DNA of 64,000 nt from Cellulomonas sp. HZM (GCF_000708885.1 NZ_JEOE01000013.1:1-64000), one strand, 5' to 3'. Counted from the first letter of the stretch, positions 37,438 to 46,474 are shown. Made by a program: numbers and translations. Notes: generated by a model from the letters alone, not told the origin.

Positions 37438-39489
37438 TCAGGCGGCGGCGCGGCGTCGCGGTTCGTTGACGACCGTGCCGTCGCTGGTGCGCCGGAACGT
37501 GTAGGTCGCGCGTGGCCGCGCGATGGGCGGCAACTCCTCGGGTGGATCCGGGCTGCCGACCACCGTCGCGCCGGGCACGCCGGGCACGCCGGGCACGCCG
37601 GGCGTGTCGGGGTTCCGGGCCGGGCGGTCGGGCGGTGTGTCGCTGTTCTCGATGCGTGGTCGTCGCCGCCCGGGCTTCCGTGGGGGCGGTGGTTGGTGTC
37701 GTTCGATGGTGAGGTTGTGTTCGTGGACGCGGTGGTGGTGGTAGTCGCAGAGCATCACGGCGTTCTCGAGTGAGGTTTCGCCGTTGTCGCGGTCCCACCA
37801 GCGGATGTGGTGGATCTCGGTGAACCGGGCGGGTGTTTCGCACCCGTTCCAGGCGCATCCTTGGTCCCGCACGGTCACGGCCCGCCGGTGCGCCCCGGTG
37901 TACACCCGGGCGGTCCTGCCGAGGTCGACGGGCACGTTGTCCGCGGTGATCGCGATGCGGGTGATGTCGCAGTCGCACAACGCCCGCGCCAGTTCCGAGA
38001 GCGCCACCGGTGTCCCGTCCTCCAGCGTCGGTGCGGGCACCCCCGCGAGCCCGGCCGCCAGATGCCCCGCAGCGGAGCGGGTGGTGATCAGTTCACCGTC
38101 GGCGGTGCGCGGACCGGGCAGGTCGGACAACAGCGTGTCGGTGTCGCTGGCCCCATCGCGGCTACCGCTGTCGACGTTCTCGCTGCGGCGGGCGTGGTGG
38201 ATGCGGCCGGCCTCGCCGGCCAGGCCGGCACGGTGCAGCTCAACCATGGTCTCGGCCGGCACGATCAACGAGATGTGCGGCCGGTTACGCACCCCGGACA
38301 ACCCGCCACCGGGCTTGCCGGTGCGCGCGCCAGCGCCAACGCCGGTCGAACCGACCAGGCCCGCACCGGTCGTCCCACCGGCACCGCTGCCGACGGCGCC
38401 CTTGCCACCGGCGCCGGTACCGGCACCCGCGCCCGTGCCGCCGCCACTCGCACCGCTCTCACCCATGCCGCACCCGAGCGCGTGCGTAGCGATCGCACCC
38501 AGAGCGTCGGCGCGGCGTTGCTGCCCGGTGCGTTCATCCCCCTCGACCCGCGGCGAGGCGGCCTCCAACGCCAGGCGTAGCGCGTGCCCGGTGGTGGCGT
38601 CCAGGAACCCGGTGACCTTGACCCCCGCGCCGTGACCGGACAGGTTGAAGAACCGGTCCCGCCGTGCCTGGTCGTGCTCGTCCTGCACCCGGCCCGGGTC
38701 GAAGACAGCCGCGTACTCCAGGATCGTCCTGCGGGTCTGCACCGGTGTCATACCCGTGACCGCCTCAGTGAACCTCGCCTGCGCGGCCGGGTCCGCCAAC
38801 GCCTCCCGCAACCCCTGCGGCCCCTCAGCGGTGACCTGTGCGATCACGTCCAGCTGCGCCAACCCCACCCGCGACTCGGCGACCGCCCCCGCCAGCACCG
38901 GCATCGCCTCGAGCACCTCCCCGGCACGCACCTGACGACGCGCCTCCGCAGCACCCGCACCCGACACCCGGGCCCGTGCGTCCACGAACGAGCGGTCCCC
39001 CGGACCGACCGACGTCCCCGCCACCTGCTCCGCCCGCAGCACCCGAGCATGCGCGACGCGGACCAGGCTCATCACCCGGTCCAACCCCGCGAGCACCGTC
39101 GCCCGCCGCGACCCCGACCACGCAGGAGCACCCTCCGCGGTCGCGTGCACCGCACGCGCCCACGACTCGAGCGCCGCCACCTCGTCCCCGCCCTGGACCT
39201 CGACGGCGCAGATAGCAGTGGTGGGCGCGGGCGTGGACGAGGGGATGCCAGCGGGAGCGGGGCTGCACGCCGGCGCGGAAGAGGAGGTGGAGGTGGAGGT
39301 GGAGGCGCGCATCGCCGGACCGTCAGCAGGACCAGCGGGACCGCTCGCGCAGCTCCCCTCACCGCGCCCCGCCCGCGCGTCGGCCAACGCCACCCGCACC
39401 CGGTCCGCACCCCGAGGCGCGTCGCCGTCGACCAGCACCAGCCGGTCATCAGCGACACCCTCACGAGGCGAACCAGGAACTTCGAACAT
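37438..39489 (-). CDS. DUF222/HNH endonuclease-domain protein (13E12-like)
   Basis: 683 aa. The DUF222 region lies at about 100-460 with a Gly-rich insertion (about 345-395). A C-terminal HNH nuclease motif follows: CAWNGC, TEIHHIRWWDRDNG, LENAVMLCDYHHHRVHE, with all His, Asn and Cys ligands. ATG 39489 lacks a ribosome-binding site but TAGATT ends 7 bases upstream, pointing to a leaderless mRNA. The mycobacterial 13E12 family has the same layout. The Ser/Ala-rich segment near residue 60 and PGVPGVPG repeats at the end are extra. The nuclease target is unknown. Confidence 0.85.
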   Translation of the reverse strand: MFEVPGSPREGVADDRLVLVDGDAPRGADRVRVALADARAGRGEGSCASGPAGPADGPAMRASTSTSTSSSAPACSPAPAGIPSSTPAPTTAICAVEVQGGDEVAALESWARAVHATAEGAPAWSGSRRATVLAGLDRVMSLVRVAHARVLRAEQVAGTSVGPGDRSFVDARARVSGAGAAEARRQVRAGEVLEAMPVLAGAVAESRVGLAQLDVIAQVTAEGPQGLREALADPAAQARFTEAVTGMTPVQTRRTILEYAAVFDPGRVQDEHDQARRDRFFNLSGHGAGVKVTGFLDATTGHALRLALEAASPRVEGDERTGQQRRADALGAIATHALGCGMGESGASGGGTGAGAGTGAGGKGAVGSGAGGTTGAGLVGSTGVGAGARTGKPGGGLSGVRNRPHISLIVPAETMVELHRAGLAGEAGRIHHARRSENVDSGSRDGASDTDTLLSDLPGPRTADGELITTRSAAGHLAAGLAGVPAPTLEDGTPVALSELARALCDCDITRIAITADNVPVDLGRTARVYTGAHRRAVTVRDQGCAWNGCETPARFTEIHHIRWWDRDNGETSLENAVMLCDYHHHRVHEHNLTIERHQPPPPRKPGRRRPRIENSDTPPDRPARNPDTPGVPGVPGVPGATVVGSPDPPEELPPIARPRATYTFRRTSDGTVVNEPRRRAAA

Positions 39490-39497
39490 GCGTATGA
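39482..39497. promoter_or_regulatory. SOS-box-like TCGAAC-N4-GTATGA over HNH start codon
   Basis: The actinobacterial LexA site is TCGAAC-N4-GTTCGA; here the left half is perfect and the right half has 4 of 6. It covers the start codon and predicted transcription start of the HNH gene. Confidence 0.45.
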
Positions 39498-39526
39498 ATC
39501 TACCCGAACCCGACACCCCGGGTCAA
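39497..39526 (-). promoter_or_regulatory. Promoter TTGACC-N18-TAGATT of HNH gene
   Basis: A sigma-70-type promoter on the minus strand: TTGACC (39521-39526), an 18-base spacer, TAGATT (39497-39502). The start codon begins 7 bases later, giving a leaderless transcript. Confidence 0.65.
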
Positions 39527-39612
39527 CCCAGAAACGGCACCTGATCTGCGAAAACACCCTGTGGACAAGACAGCGCGACCACGTGCCTGTGGACGGCTCG
39601 ACAACCTCCCGG

Positions 39613-41007
39613 TCACACGCTCGCCGACGCCCGCGCAGCCTCCACGACCGCCTGCGCGACACGCGTCGTCACCTCGGGGTTGAACACGCTCGGCACGATG
39701 TACGTCGGGTTGAGCTCGTCCGGCCCGACCACCTCCGCGAGCGCCCGCGCGGCCGCGAGCAGCATCGTGTCGGTGATGCGGTGGGATTGCGCGTCGAGCA
39801 GCCCCCGGAACACCCCGGGGAACGCGAGCACGTTGTTGATCTGGTTCGCGAAGTCGGAGCGACCGGTGCCGACGACGGCGGCGTACTGCGCGGCCTCGTC
39901 GGGGTCCACCTCGGGCCGCGGGTTCGCGAGCGCGAACACGATCGCGTCCGCGGCCATCGTCGAGACGTCCCGCCCGCTGATGACGTCCGGCGCGGACACC
40001 CCGATGAACACGTCCGCACCTGCGAGCGCGGAGGGGATGGTCCCACGCACGCCCCGCGGGTTCGTCACGGCGGCGGTCCACGCGAGCTGCGGCGTGAGCC
40101 CGGGCCGGTCGGGGTGCACGACGCCCTCGATGTCGGCGACGACCACGTCGTGCGCACCCGCGGCGAGGAGCAGCCGCAGCACGGCGGTGCCGGCTGCGCC
40201 CGCACCGGACAGCACGATGCGGACCGTGCGGATGTCCTTGCCGACGACCTGCAGCGCGTTGGTCAGCGCCGCGACCACGACGATCGCCGTGCCGTGCTGG
40301 TCGTCGTGGAACACGGGGATGTCGAGCCGTTCGCGCAGTCGCTGCTCGACCTCGAAGCAGCGCGGCGCGGAGATGTCCTCGAGGTTGATGCCTGCGAAGA
40401 CGGGCGCGATCGCGCACACGGTGTCGACGATCTCGTCGACGTCGGTGGTGTCGAGCGCGATGGGGAACGCGTCGATGTCCGCGAACCGCTTGAACAGCAC
40501 CGCCTTGCCCTCCATCACGGGCAGCGCGGCGAGCGGTCCGATGTCACCCAGTCCCAGCACCGCGGTGCCGTCCGTGACGACGGCGATCGTGTTGCGCTTG
40601 ATCGTGAGCCGACGAGCGTCCTCGGGACGTGCCGCGATCGCCTCGCAGACCCGCGCGACGCCCGGCGTGTAGGCCATCGACAGGTCGTCGCGGTTGCGCA
40701 GCGGGACCTTGGAGGTGATCTCGAGCTTGCCGCCGAGGTGCATGAGGAACGTGCGGTCGCTGACCCGGTCGACGACCACACCCGCAAGGGCCTTGAGCGT
40801 CTCGACGATGTCCGCCGCGTGCTGCTCGCCGCGCGTCGCGCACGTGACGTCGACCGTCATCTGCTCGTGCCCGGACGCCGTGACGTCCAGCGCCGTGACG
40901 ATCCCGCCCGCGGACTCGATCGCCGTCGTCAGCTCGCTCACGGCCGTGGGCCTGGCGCTGACCTGCAACCGCGCGGTGATGGACGACGAGACGCTCGGTG
41001 CCGGCAT
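39613..41007 (-). CDS. NAD-dependent malic enzyme with ACT domain
   Basis: 464 aa. An N-terminal ACT-like regulatory domain (about 10-85) precedes the malic enzyme catalytic domain. The catalytic Tyr lies in [11 protein letters not shown] and the Lys in [30 protein letters not shown], the NAD-binding [14 protein letters not shown] loop and [12 protein letters not shown] follow. It decarboxylates malate to pyruvate. The cofactor cannot be settled by eye. ATG 41007. Monocistronic on the minus strand; divergent from the Fic-like gene. Confidence 0.92.
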   Translation of the reverse strand: MPAPSVSSSITARLQVSARPTAVSELTTAIESAGGIVTALDVTASGHEQMTVDVTCATRGEQHAADIVETLKALAGVVVDRVSDRTFLMHLGGKLEITSKVPLRNRDDLSMAYTPGVARVCEAIAARPEDARRLTIKRNTIAVVTDGTAVLGLGDIGPLAALPVMEGKAVLFKRFADIDAFPIALDTTDVDEIVDTVCAIAPVFAGINLEDISAPRCFEVEQRLRERLDIPVFHDDQHGTAIVVVAALTNALQVVGKDIRTVRIVLSGAGAAGTAVLRLLLAAGAHDVVVADIEGVVHPDRPGLTPQLAWTAAVTNPRGVRGTIPSALAGADVFIGVSAPDVISGRDVSTMAADAIVFALANPRPEVDPDEAAQYAAVVGTGRSDFANQINNVLAFPGVFRGLLDAQSHRITDTMLLAAARALAEVVGPDELNPTYIVPSVFNPEVTTRVAQAVVEAARASASV

Positions 41008-41079
41008 GCCGCCAGTGTGCACCCCGCCACCGACACCCGCCTGGTCCGCGGCGCGGGCGGTCGCGCCTAGGGTGACCGG

Positions 41080-41931
41080 GTGCCCGCCGACCCGCTGCAG
41101 CCCCTCGTCGACCTGCCCGGCGTCGCCGCGGCGGTCGAGCGCGCGCGCGTCGCGTGCGAGGAGCTGCGCTGGCACGAGGCGTTCCGGCGGCGTTGGCGCG
41201 AGGTCCGCGCCGAGTCCGGGGTGCGCGCAGCGCGCGCGAGCGCCGAGCTCGAGGGGGCGCGCGTGACGCTCGACGTCGTGCGGGCCGTCGCGCTCGGGGA
41301 CGCGGGGGCCGACGCACGGCTCGACGCACCCGGTGCGGTCGTGGCGGGCGCGGTCCCCGCGACCGCGCTCGTCGAGCAGCTCATGGCCGACCTCGGGGGC
41401 CGCGACCGGCCACTGCCGCCGTGGCCGCAGCTGCTCGCGCGCGTGCACGCGGCGGCCGGTGCGGGGTGGCTGCCAGCCGACGACCTGGGGCGGGTCCGAC
41501 GAGGCCCGCAGAGCGCGGCGGGCGATCTCGCCGGCCTCGGCCCCGCGCTCGCCCCCGACGAGGCCTCCGCGCGGCTCGCGCTCCTGGTGCGCACGCTCGA
41601 CGCCACGTCGGCACCCGCGCTCGTCGTCGCCGCGGTGCTGCACGCGGAGCTCCTCGTCGTGCGGCCGTTCGTCGCCGCGAACGGGCTGGTCGCGCGCGCC
41701 GCTGCGCGTCTCGTCGTGACATCGCGCGGGCTCGACCCGACCGGGTCCGTGCAGCCCGAGACGGCGTGGGCGGCGCGGCCGCAGCAGTACCTCGCGGCCG
41801 CGGCGGGCTTCGCGGCGGGGACCGACGCGGGGGTCGCCGGGGGGGTGTCGTCGTACGCGGACGCCGTGGTCGCGGGGGCGCGATGCGCCCGCGACGTGGC
41901 CGACGAGGTGCTCGCCGGCCGCCGCGCCTGA
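41080..41931 (+). CDS. Degenerate Fic-domain protein
   Basis: 283 aa. The core region LHAELLVVRPFVAANGLVAR aligns with the Fic motif HPFxxGNGRxxR, but the catalytic histidine is Arg and the D/E-G positions are Ala-Ala, so AMP-transfer activity is unlikely. Upstream, SAELEG matches the inhibitory S/T-xxx-E-G/N motif. GTG 41080. This pseudo-Fic type is often annotated as oxidoreductase in actinobacteria without support. It is alone, ending before a hairpin. Function unknown. Confidence 0.7.
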   Translation: MPADPLQPLVDLPGVAAAVERARVACEELRWHEAFRRRWREVRAESGVRAARASAELEGARVTLDVVRAVALGDAGADARLDAPGAVVAGAVPATALVEQLMADLGGRDRPLPPWPQLLARVHAAAGAGWLPADDLGRVRRGPQSAAGDLAGLGPALAPDEASARLALLVRTLDATSAPALVVAAVLHAELLVVRPFVAANGLVARAAARLVVTSRGLDPTGSVQPETAWAARPQQYLAAAAGFAAGTDAGVAGGVSSYADAVVAGARCARDVADEVLAGRRA

Positions 41932-41958
41932 ACGACCCGACCTCCTGCCGGGACGAAC

Positions 41959-41990
41959 GACGGCGACGCCCCGTGAGGGACGCCGCCGTC
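41959..41990. terminator. Hairpin after Fic-like gene
   Basis: A 7-bp perfect outer stem GACGGCG/CGCCGTC with inner CG and CCC pairing and a small loop. It could end transcription from either side. Confidence 0.5.
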
Positions 41991-42009
41991 AGCTGCGATC
42001 GGAGGGCGA

Positions 42010-42063
42010 TCATGCGTGCACCATCGTGGTTCGCTCCGGGACCAGCCCGGTCGACCTGCCCAT
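42010..42063 (-). CDS. Possible 17-codon small ORF, minus strand
   Basis: Encodes MGRSTGLVPERTTMVHA with AGGAG 9 bases upstream of ATG 42063, and is followed by a hairpin terminator. The plus strand over the same bases (42012-42065) encodes MRAPSWFAPGPARSTCP with GGAGGG 5 bases before its ATG. The minus version has room for its own promoter. No known peptide is recognised; either may be chance. Confidence 0.3.
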   Translation of the reverse strand: MGRSTGLVPERTTMVHA

Positions 42064-42250
42064 AGGTGGGCTCTCCTGCGCGTGGGTACCCTCGCGGCTC
42101 TGCAGTTGTGGCACTGTCCTACGCCTGCGAGCGCGATCCGGGAAGTGCTCCGGGGTGTCGTCGCAGGTCGCGCACCGCCCGCGGGTCGGATCGTGGGACG
42201 CCGGTCCCGCGATGTGGTCGATGTGGCGTCGTCGGACACGTCGTGCCCGG

Positions 42251-43039
42251 TCAGGCCTCCGGCCGTCGTCGGCCCAGGTACCAGCCGACCGCGACACCGG
42301 CGACGACGAGCGCCGCGACCCCGAGCGCCGCCCAGCCCGCGGGCCGCCGCGCGAATGCGAGCAGCGGCACGGGACGGTCGAACGTGAGCACGCCCCACCC
42401 CTGGTCCTGCGCGCGCCGCCGGAGCACGCGGTCCGGGTTGACCGCGTACGCGTGCCCGACGAGGCCCAGCATGGGCGCGTCGGTGATCGAGTCCGAGTAC
42501 GCGTAGCTGTGCGCGAGGTCGTACCCGCGGTGCTCGGCGAGCTCTCGGATCGCCGTCGCCTTGTTCTCGCCGTACGCGTAGAAGTCGATCTCGCCGGTGT
42601 ACCGGCCGTCGACGACCGACATCCGCGTCGAGATCACGTGGTCGGCCCCGAGAACGGCCGCGATCGGCTCGACGATCTCGCTGCTCGACGCCGACACGAT
42701 CACGACGTCGCGCCCCTCCTCGTGATGCCGCTCGATGAGCGCGACCGCCTCCGCGTACACCGTGGGGTCGATCGCCTCGTGCAGCGTCTCCTCGACGACG
42801 TGCGAGACCTGCGCGACCTCCCAGCCCGCGACCATGCGCGAGAGCTGCACGCGCAGGCGCTCGGTCTGGTCCTCGTCGGCCGCGCCCAGCAGGTACGCGA
42901 TCTGCGCGTACGCGGCCCTCAGCACGCTGCGACGCGTGAGCATGCCCTCGGCCAGGAACCCGCGCGAGAAGGCGGTCGCCGACGACGTGGCGATGATCGT
43001 CTTGTCGAGGTCGAAGAACGCGGCCTGCTGCAGGTCCAT
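42251..43039 (-). CDS. HAD-IB family hydrolase
   Basis: 262 aa. The nucleophile motif FFDLDKTIIATSS is at the N-terminus, motif II is VVIVSASSSEIVEP, Lys is in GENKATAIREL, and motif IV is YSDSITDAPML. This is the SerB/PGP-type subfamily IB, with a C-terminal membrane helix (about 235-255). It is a phosphatase of small molecules. Related genes regularly border the Tad/helicase cluster in actinobacteria. It is divergent from the pilus operon. Confidence 0.9.
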   Translation of the reverse strand: MDLQQAAFFDLDKTIIATSSATAFSRGFLAEGMLTRRSVLRAAYAQIAYLLGAADEDQTERLRVQLSRMVAGWEVAQVSHVVEETLHEAIDPTVYAEAVALIERHHEEGRDVVIVSASSSEIVEPIAAVLGADHVISTRMSVVDGRYTGEIDFYAYGENKATAIRELAEHRGYDLAHSYAYSDSITDAPMLGLVGHAYAVNPDRVLRRRAQDQGWGVLTFDRPVPLLAFARRPAGWAALGVAALVVAGVAVGWYLGRRRPEA

Positions 43040-43223
43040 GGGTTTCCCGGGTCGGTGGATCAGCGGTCGGCGCGAGCGTAGCGGCGGCCGCCGACATCGC
43101 GTCGCGCTTGAGCGGACGTGCACACGGCGACGAGCCGTCCACAGGCCCGTCCCGCGGCGGACCCGTCCACAGCGAGCCGTCGCAGCCGCCGGAAGGGGTG
43201 TGCGTGCACGGCACGGTGCACGG

Positions 43224-43943
43224 ATGGAACCACGACGTGACCAGCACCGCGCCCACGTCGTCGGCGTGCTCGGCGCCCGCGGCGGTGCGGGCGCGACGAC
43301 GCTCGCGGCCGCTCTCGCCTCGCGCCTGTCGGGCAGCACGGCGACCGCGCTCGTCGACCTCGACGCCGCATCCGGCGGCCTGGACGTGCTGCTGGGCCTC
43401 GAGCAGGTCGACGGCGCGCGGTGGCCAGACCTTGCGGAAGCGCGGGGTGACGTCGACGGGGCTGGGGTCGTCGCACTGCTGCCCCGCTGGGGCAGGTGCG
43501 CCGTGCTCAGCGCGGACCGGCTGCGCCCGGGGGCGGTCGCCGCCGACGTCGCGCGCGACGTGCTGCGAGCACTGGCGGCCACGCTCGGGGTCGTCGTGGT
43601 GGACCTCGACCGCGCCGGCGCCGTCGCGCGGGCGCCCGCGGTCGAGGAGTGCGACGAGGTGCTGCTCGTCGTCCCGCGCGACGTGCGCTCGGTCGCGGGC
43701 GCGACGGCGCTGCTGCCGTCGCTCGAGCGCGCACGCGTGGGTCTGGTCACGCGTGGGCCGGCTCCCGGGGGGCTCGGGACAGCGGACGTCGCTGCCGCTC
43801 TGGGCGTCGAACCCGTCGCCGTGCTCCCGGTGGATCGCGGCCTCGACGCGGGTGTCGAGCGAGGCGGTCTCCGGACGAGCGCGGCGACCTCGCGCGCGGT
43901 CGCACGCATCGCCCGCGACCTCGGGTCGGGCCGCGCGTGGTGA
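43224..43943 (+). CDS. CpaE/TadZ-like P-loop protein
   Basis: 239 aa, first gene of the Tad operon. The N-terminal GARGGAGATTLAAALA is a deviant Walker A (KGGxGKT with both lysines lost), then VDLDAASGGLDVLLGLE and VVVDLDRAG follow the MinD/ParA pattern. It corresponds to the actinobacterial CpaE-like protein of the helicase/secretion neighbourhood (Ssd in mycobacteria). It may position the pilus machine. ATG 43224 has a weak site. The stop overlaps the next start (GTGA). Confidence 0.85.
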   Translation: MEPRRDQHRAHVVGVLGARGGAGATTLAAALASRLSGSTATALVDLDAASGGLDVLLGLEQVDGARWPDLAEARGDVDGAGVVALLPRWGRCAVLSADRLRPGAVAADVARDVLRALAATLGVVVVDLDRAGAVARAPAVEECDEVLLVVPRDVRSVAGATALLPSLERARVGLVTRGPAPGGLGTADVAAALGVEPVAVLPVDRGLDAGVERGGLRTSAATSRAVARIARDLGSGRAW

Positions 43944-45100
43944 GCCCCGAGGAGTCGATCCTCGAGGACGTGCGGGCCGTGGTCGCGCTCAGCCCGGACG
44001 TCGACGACGCCGCGCTCGCGCGCGAGGTCGACCGCGCCGGGCGGGCGCGCGGCCTCGTGCTCGGGTCCGACGCGCGGGCCAGGCTCACGCGCGTGGTGCG
44101 TGACGCGGTGCTCGGGGCCGGCCCGCTGCAGCGGCTGCTCGACGACCCCGACATCACGGACGTGCTGGTCAACGGCCCACGGGACGTGTGGGTCGAACGG
44201 CACGGCGAGCTGCGGCCGACGAGCGTGGACCTCGGCGACGAGGCAGGTGTGCGGTCGCTCGCGGTCCGGCTCGCGGCCGTCGCGGGCGCCCGGCTCGACG
44301 ACGCGCAGCCGGCCGTGGACGCGCGACTCCCGGACGGCACGCGCCTGCACGCGGTCCTGCCGCCCGTCGCGGACGCGGGCACGCTCGTGAGCCTGCGGAC
44401 CGTACGGTCCGAGGCGTTCACGCTCGACGACCTCGTCGCCTCGCGGTCGCTCGCGCCCGCACTCGTGCCGGTCCTCGCCGACCTCGTGCGGGTGCGGGCC
44501 AACCTGCTGCTGTCCGGCCCGACGGGTGCTGGCAAGACGACGCTGCTCGCCTCGCTGCTCTCGCTCGTGCCTCCCGACGAGCGGATCGTGGTGATCGAGG
44601 AGGCAGGCGAGCTGCGCCCTCGTCACGGCCACGTCGTGCGGCTCGTCGCGCGCCGCGCCAACATCGACGGCGCGGGCACGGTCACGCTGTCCGACCTGGT
44701 GCGGCACGCGATGCGGATGCGGCCCGACCGGATCGTGCTCGGCGAGTGCCGCGGTGCGGAGGTCGCCGACGTCCTCACTGCCCTCAACACAGGCCATGAC
44801 GGCGGCTGCGCGACGGTGCACGCCAACGCGGCCGCCGAGGTGCCGGCCCGGCTGCAGGCTCTCGGCGCTCTCGCGGGACTGCCGCGCGAGGCGGTCGTCG
44901 CACAGGCCGCGGCCGCGTTCGACGCGGTCGTGCACCTGCGCCGCGGTACGGGCGGACGACGACACGTCGCGGAGATCGGCCTCGTGCGTGCGGTCGGTGA
45001 CCGGCTCACGGTCCAGCTCGCGCTCGCGGCGGACCCCGGCGGGGCGGTGCTGCGCGGTCCCGGGTGGGACGAGCTCGCGGCGCGTCTGGGGGCGATGTGA
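43940..45100 (+). CDS. tadA: TadA/CpaF secretion ATPase
   Basis: 386 aa. It powers pilus assembly at the cytoplasmic face. Walker A GPTGAGKTTLLASLL near 200, Walker B region RIVVIEEAGEL, the HGHVVRLVARR segment, MRPDRIVLGECRGAEVADVL and GHDGGCATVHANA are all intact. The N-terminal LLDDPDITDVLVNGPRDVWV is typical. GTG 43940 overlaps the upstream stop. The gene overlaps tadB at the 3' end (GTGA). Confidence 0.93.
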   Translation: MSPEESILEDVRAVVALSPDVDDAALAREVDRAGRARGLVLGSDARARLTRVVRDAVLGAGPLQRLLDDPDITDVLVNGPRDVWVERHGELRPTSVDLGDEAGVRSLAVRLAAVAGARLDDAQPAVDARLPDGTRLHAVLPPVADAGTLVSLRTVRSEAFTLDDLVASRSLAPALVPVLADLVRVRANLLLSGPTGAGKTTLLASLLSLVPPDERIVVIEEAGELRPRHGHVVRLVARRANIDGAGTVTLSDLVRHAMRMRPDRIVLGECRGAEVADVLTALNTGHDGGCATVHANAAAEVPARLQALGALAGLPREAVVAQAAAAFDAVVHLRRGTGGRRHVAEIGLVRAVGDRLTVQLALAADPGGAVLRGPGWDELAARLGAM

Positions 45101-45765
45101 CCTGGGCTGCCGGTGCGTGCGTCGGGCTCGCGCTGCTGGTGCTGGGGCGCCGCAGCCGGGCGACCCGCTGGCGCGTCACGCGGGTGCGGCACGGCGGACC
45201 CGACGCCGCCCGGTCCGTCGACCTGTCCGCCCTGCTGCTCACGGTCGCGGCCCGGCTGCGCGCGGGCACCTCCCCGTCGCACGCGTGGGCGGGTGCGCTC
45301 GGGGTCCCCGTGGGCGACGTCCCGACCGCACAGGCCCTGGCACGCGCGACGGGTCACGCCTCCACGCGTCGTGCGGACGTCGCGCTCGGGCGCCGTCGGC
45401 CGGCGGCGGGGCCGCGCGAAAGGGCCGTCGTCGTGGCGGCGTCGTCCGCAGCCGTGCTCGGGGCCCCGCTCGCGGGCGCGCTCGAACGCGTCGCGCGGGC
45501 CGTCGCGGACGACGAGGAGGCCTCCGCAGAGCTGGCGGCCGCGCTCGCCGGCCCGCGTGCGACGGCGCGCGTCCTGGCGTGGCTCCCGCTGCTCGGCATC
45601 GGGATCGGGACGCTGCTGGGCGCCGACCCCGTCGGCGTGGTCCTGGGCGGCGGGTGGGGGAGCGGCGCCGGTGCCGCGGGCGTCGGCCTGCTCCTCGCAG
45701 GGCGGTGCTGGGTACGTGCGCTGCTCGTGCGTGCGCGCACCGGGCCGACGAGTGCCGACCGATGA
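45097..45765 (+). CDS. tadB: TadB-like membrane protein
   Basis: 222 aa, a short actinobacterial form of the type II secretion F platform. One N-terminal membrane helix, the cytoplasmic GspF-like helices (LLLTVAARLRAGTSPSHAW), and two C-terminal spans (LAWLPLLGIGIGTLLG and VGLLLAG). GTG 45097 overlaps tadA. The sequence GCCGACCGATGAG is repeated at its end, giving two possible starts for the next gene. Confidence 0.8.
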   Translation: MTWAAGACVGLALLVLGRRSRATRWRVTRVRHGGPDAARSVDLSALLLTVAARLRAGTSPSHAWAGALGVPVGDVPTAQALARATGHASTRRADVALGRRRPAAGPRERAVVVAASSAAVLGAPLAGALERVARAVADDEEASAELAAALAGPRATARVLAWLPLLGIGIGTLLGADPVGVVLGGGWGSGAGAAGVGLLLAGRCWVRALLVRARTGPTSADR

Positions 45766-45775
45766 GCGCCGACCG

Positions 45776-46303
45776 ATGAGTGCGGTCGTCGCGGCGGTGC
45801 TCGTGGCGGCGGTGCTGCCGTGGACGTCGGGCCGCCGCCCGCGCGGGACGCCACGTGCGCGCGACGAGGTGCACGGCCCGGTCGACGAGGTCCTGCTGCT
45901 CGACGTGCTCGACGCCGCGCTGTCGTCGGGTGCGCCCGTGCCGCGTGCGCTTCAGGTGGTGGGCGCGTGCGTGGGTGGCGACGACGGCGCCGCGCTCGCG
46001 CGGGCCGCCGGGGCGCTCGTGCTCGGCGCGTCCTGGGATCGTGCGTGGGCCGGCAGCACGTCTGCGTGCGCTGCGCTGGCGGATGCGCTCGAGCCCGCGT
46101 GGACGTCGGGAGTGTCACCCGGTCCACTGCTGCGCGCGGAGGCCGACCGTCTGCGACGCGAGCGCAGGACCGCGGCGCGTGCGGCTGCGGCCACGCTCGG
46201 CGTGCGCCTCGTGCTGCCGCTCGGGCTGTGCTTCCTGCCGGCGTTCGTGCTGCTCGGGCTCGTGCCGATGGTCGTCAGCCTCGCGTCAGGCCTCGTGCGG
46301 TGA
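45776..46303 (+). CDS. tadC: TadC-like membrane protein
   Basis: 175 aa, second F-type platform protein. An N-terminal helix, VLLLDVLDAALSSGAPVPRAL (GspF-like), then a C-terminal hydrophobic region (LVLPLGLCFLPAFVLLGLVP). ATG 45776 is in frame; the upstream ATG 45762 gives only five codons. It is very short for TadC, like other actinobacterial homologues. Confidence 0.78.
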   Translation: MSAVVAAVLVAAVLPWTSGRRPRGTPRARDEVHGPVDEVLLLDVLDAALSSGAPVPRALQVVGACVGGDDGAALARAAGALVLGASWDRAWAGSTSACAALADALEPAWTSGVSPGPLLRAEADRLRRERRTAARAAAATLGVRLVLPLGLCFLPAFVLLGLVPMVVSLASGLVR

Positions 46304-46410
46304 CCTCGCGCAGTGACGACGGACGAGGTTCTCGTCGTGATGCCGAGCCGTCCACAGCCCCCGGTCCCGTCGGCCCCGTCCACCGATCGGCTCGTGGAGC
46401 CGCCGGAGCA

Positions 46411-46442
46411 GGCGCGGGGCGCCGAACGTGGGACCCCGCGCC
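46411..46442 (+). other. 9-bp hairpin before the pilin gene
   Basis: Arms GGCGCGGGG/CCCCGCGCC and a 14-base loop, in the 171-base gap between tadC and the pilin gene. It may limit read-through or protect a pilin mRNA. Confidence 0.45.
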
Positions 46443-46474
46443 GAAGGTCGGCGCACGGCGAAGGAGGAACGACC

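Larger units (their letters stand above)
41932..42250. other. 319-base convergent intergenic region
   Basis: It lies between the Fic-like gene (+) and the HAD gene (-). It contains a hairpin (41959-41990) and two fully overlapping antisense mini-ORFs (42010-42065). Bases 42066-42250 carry a ribosome-site-like AGGAG for the minus mini-ORF; no other gene is convincing. Confidence 0.6.

Noticed and set aside
39560..39568. Perfect actinobacterial DnaA box (TTGTCCACA on the minus strand)
   Set aside because: Only one consensus copy with a weak neighbour at 39588; no cluster, AT-rich unwinding region or dnaA/dnaN genes, so not an origin.
40711..40720. GGGACCTTGG half of a DosR-like box
   Set aside because: It lies inside the malic enzyme coding sequence and lacks the right arm.
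41154..42065. Long frame overlapping the Fic-like gene
   Set aside because: Arginine/glycine-rich shadow; only its last 17 codons have a separate start site and are treated as a mini-ORF.
42016..43081. Plus-strand frames opposite the HAD gene
   Set aside because: No ribosome-binding site with a homologous start; the HAD protein on the minus strand explains the codon bias.
45762..45779. Five-codon ATG...TGA frame between tadB and tadC
   Set aside because: It is produced by a short direct repeat (GCCGACCGATGAG) and is too short to be a gene.
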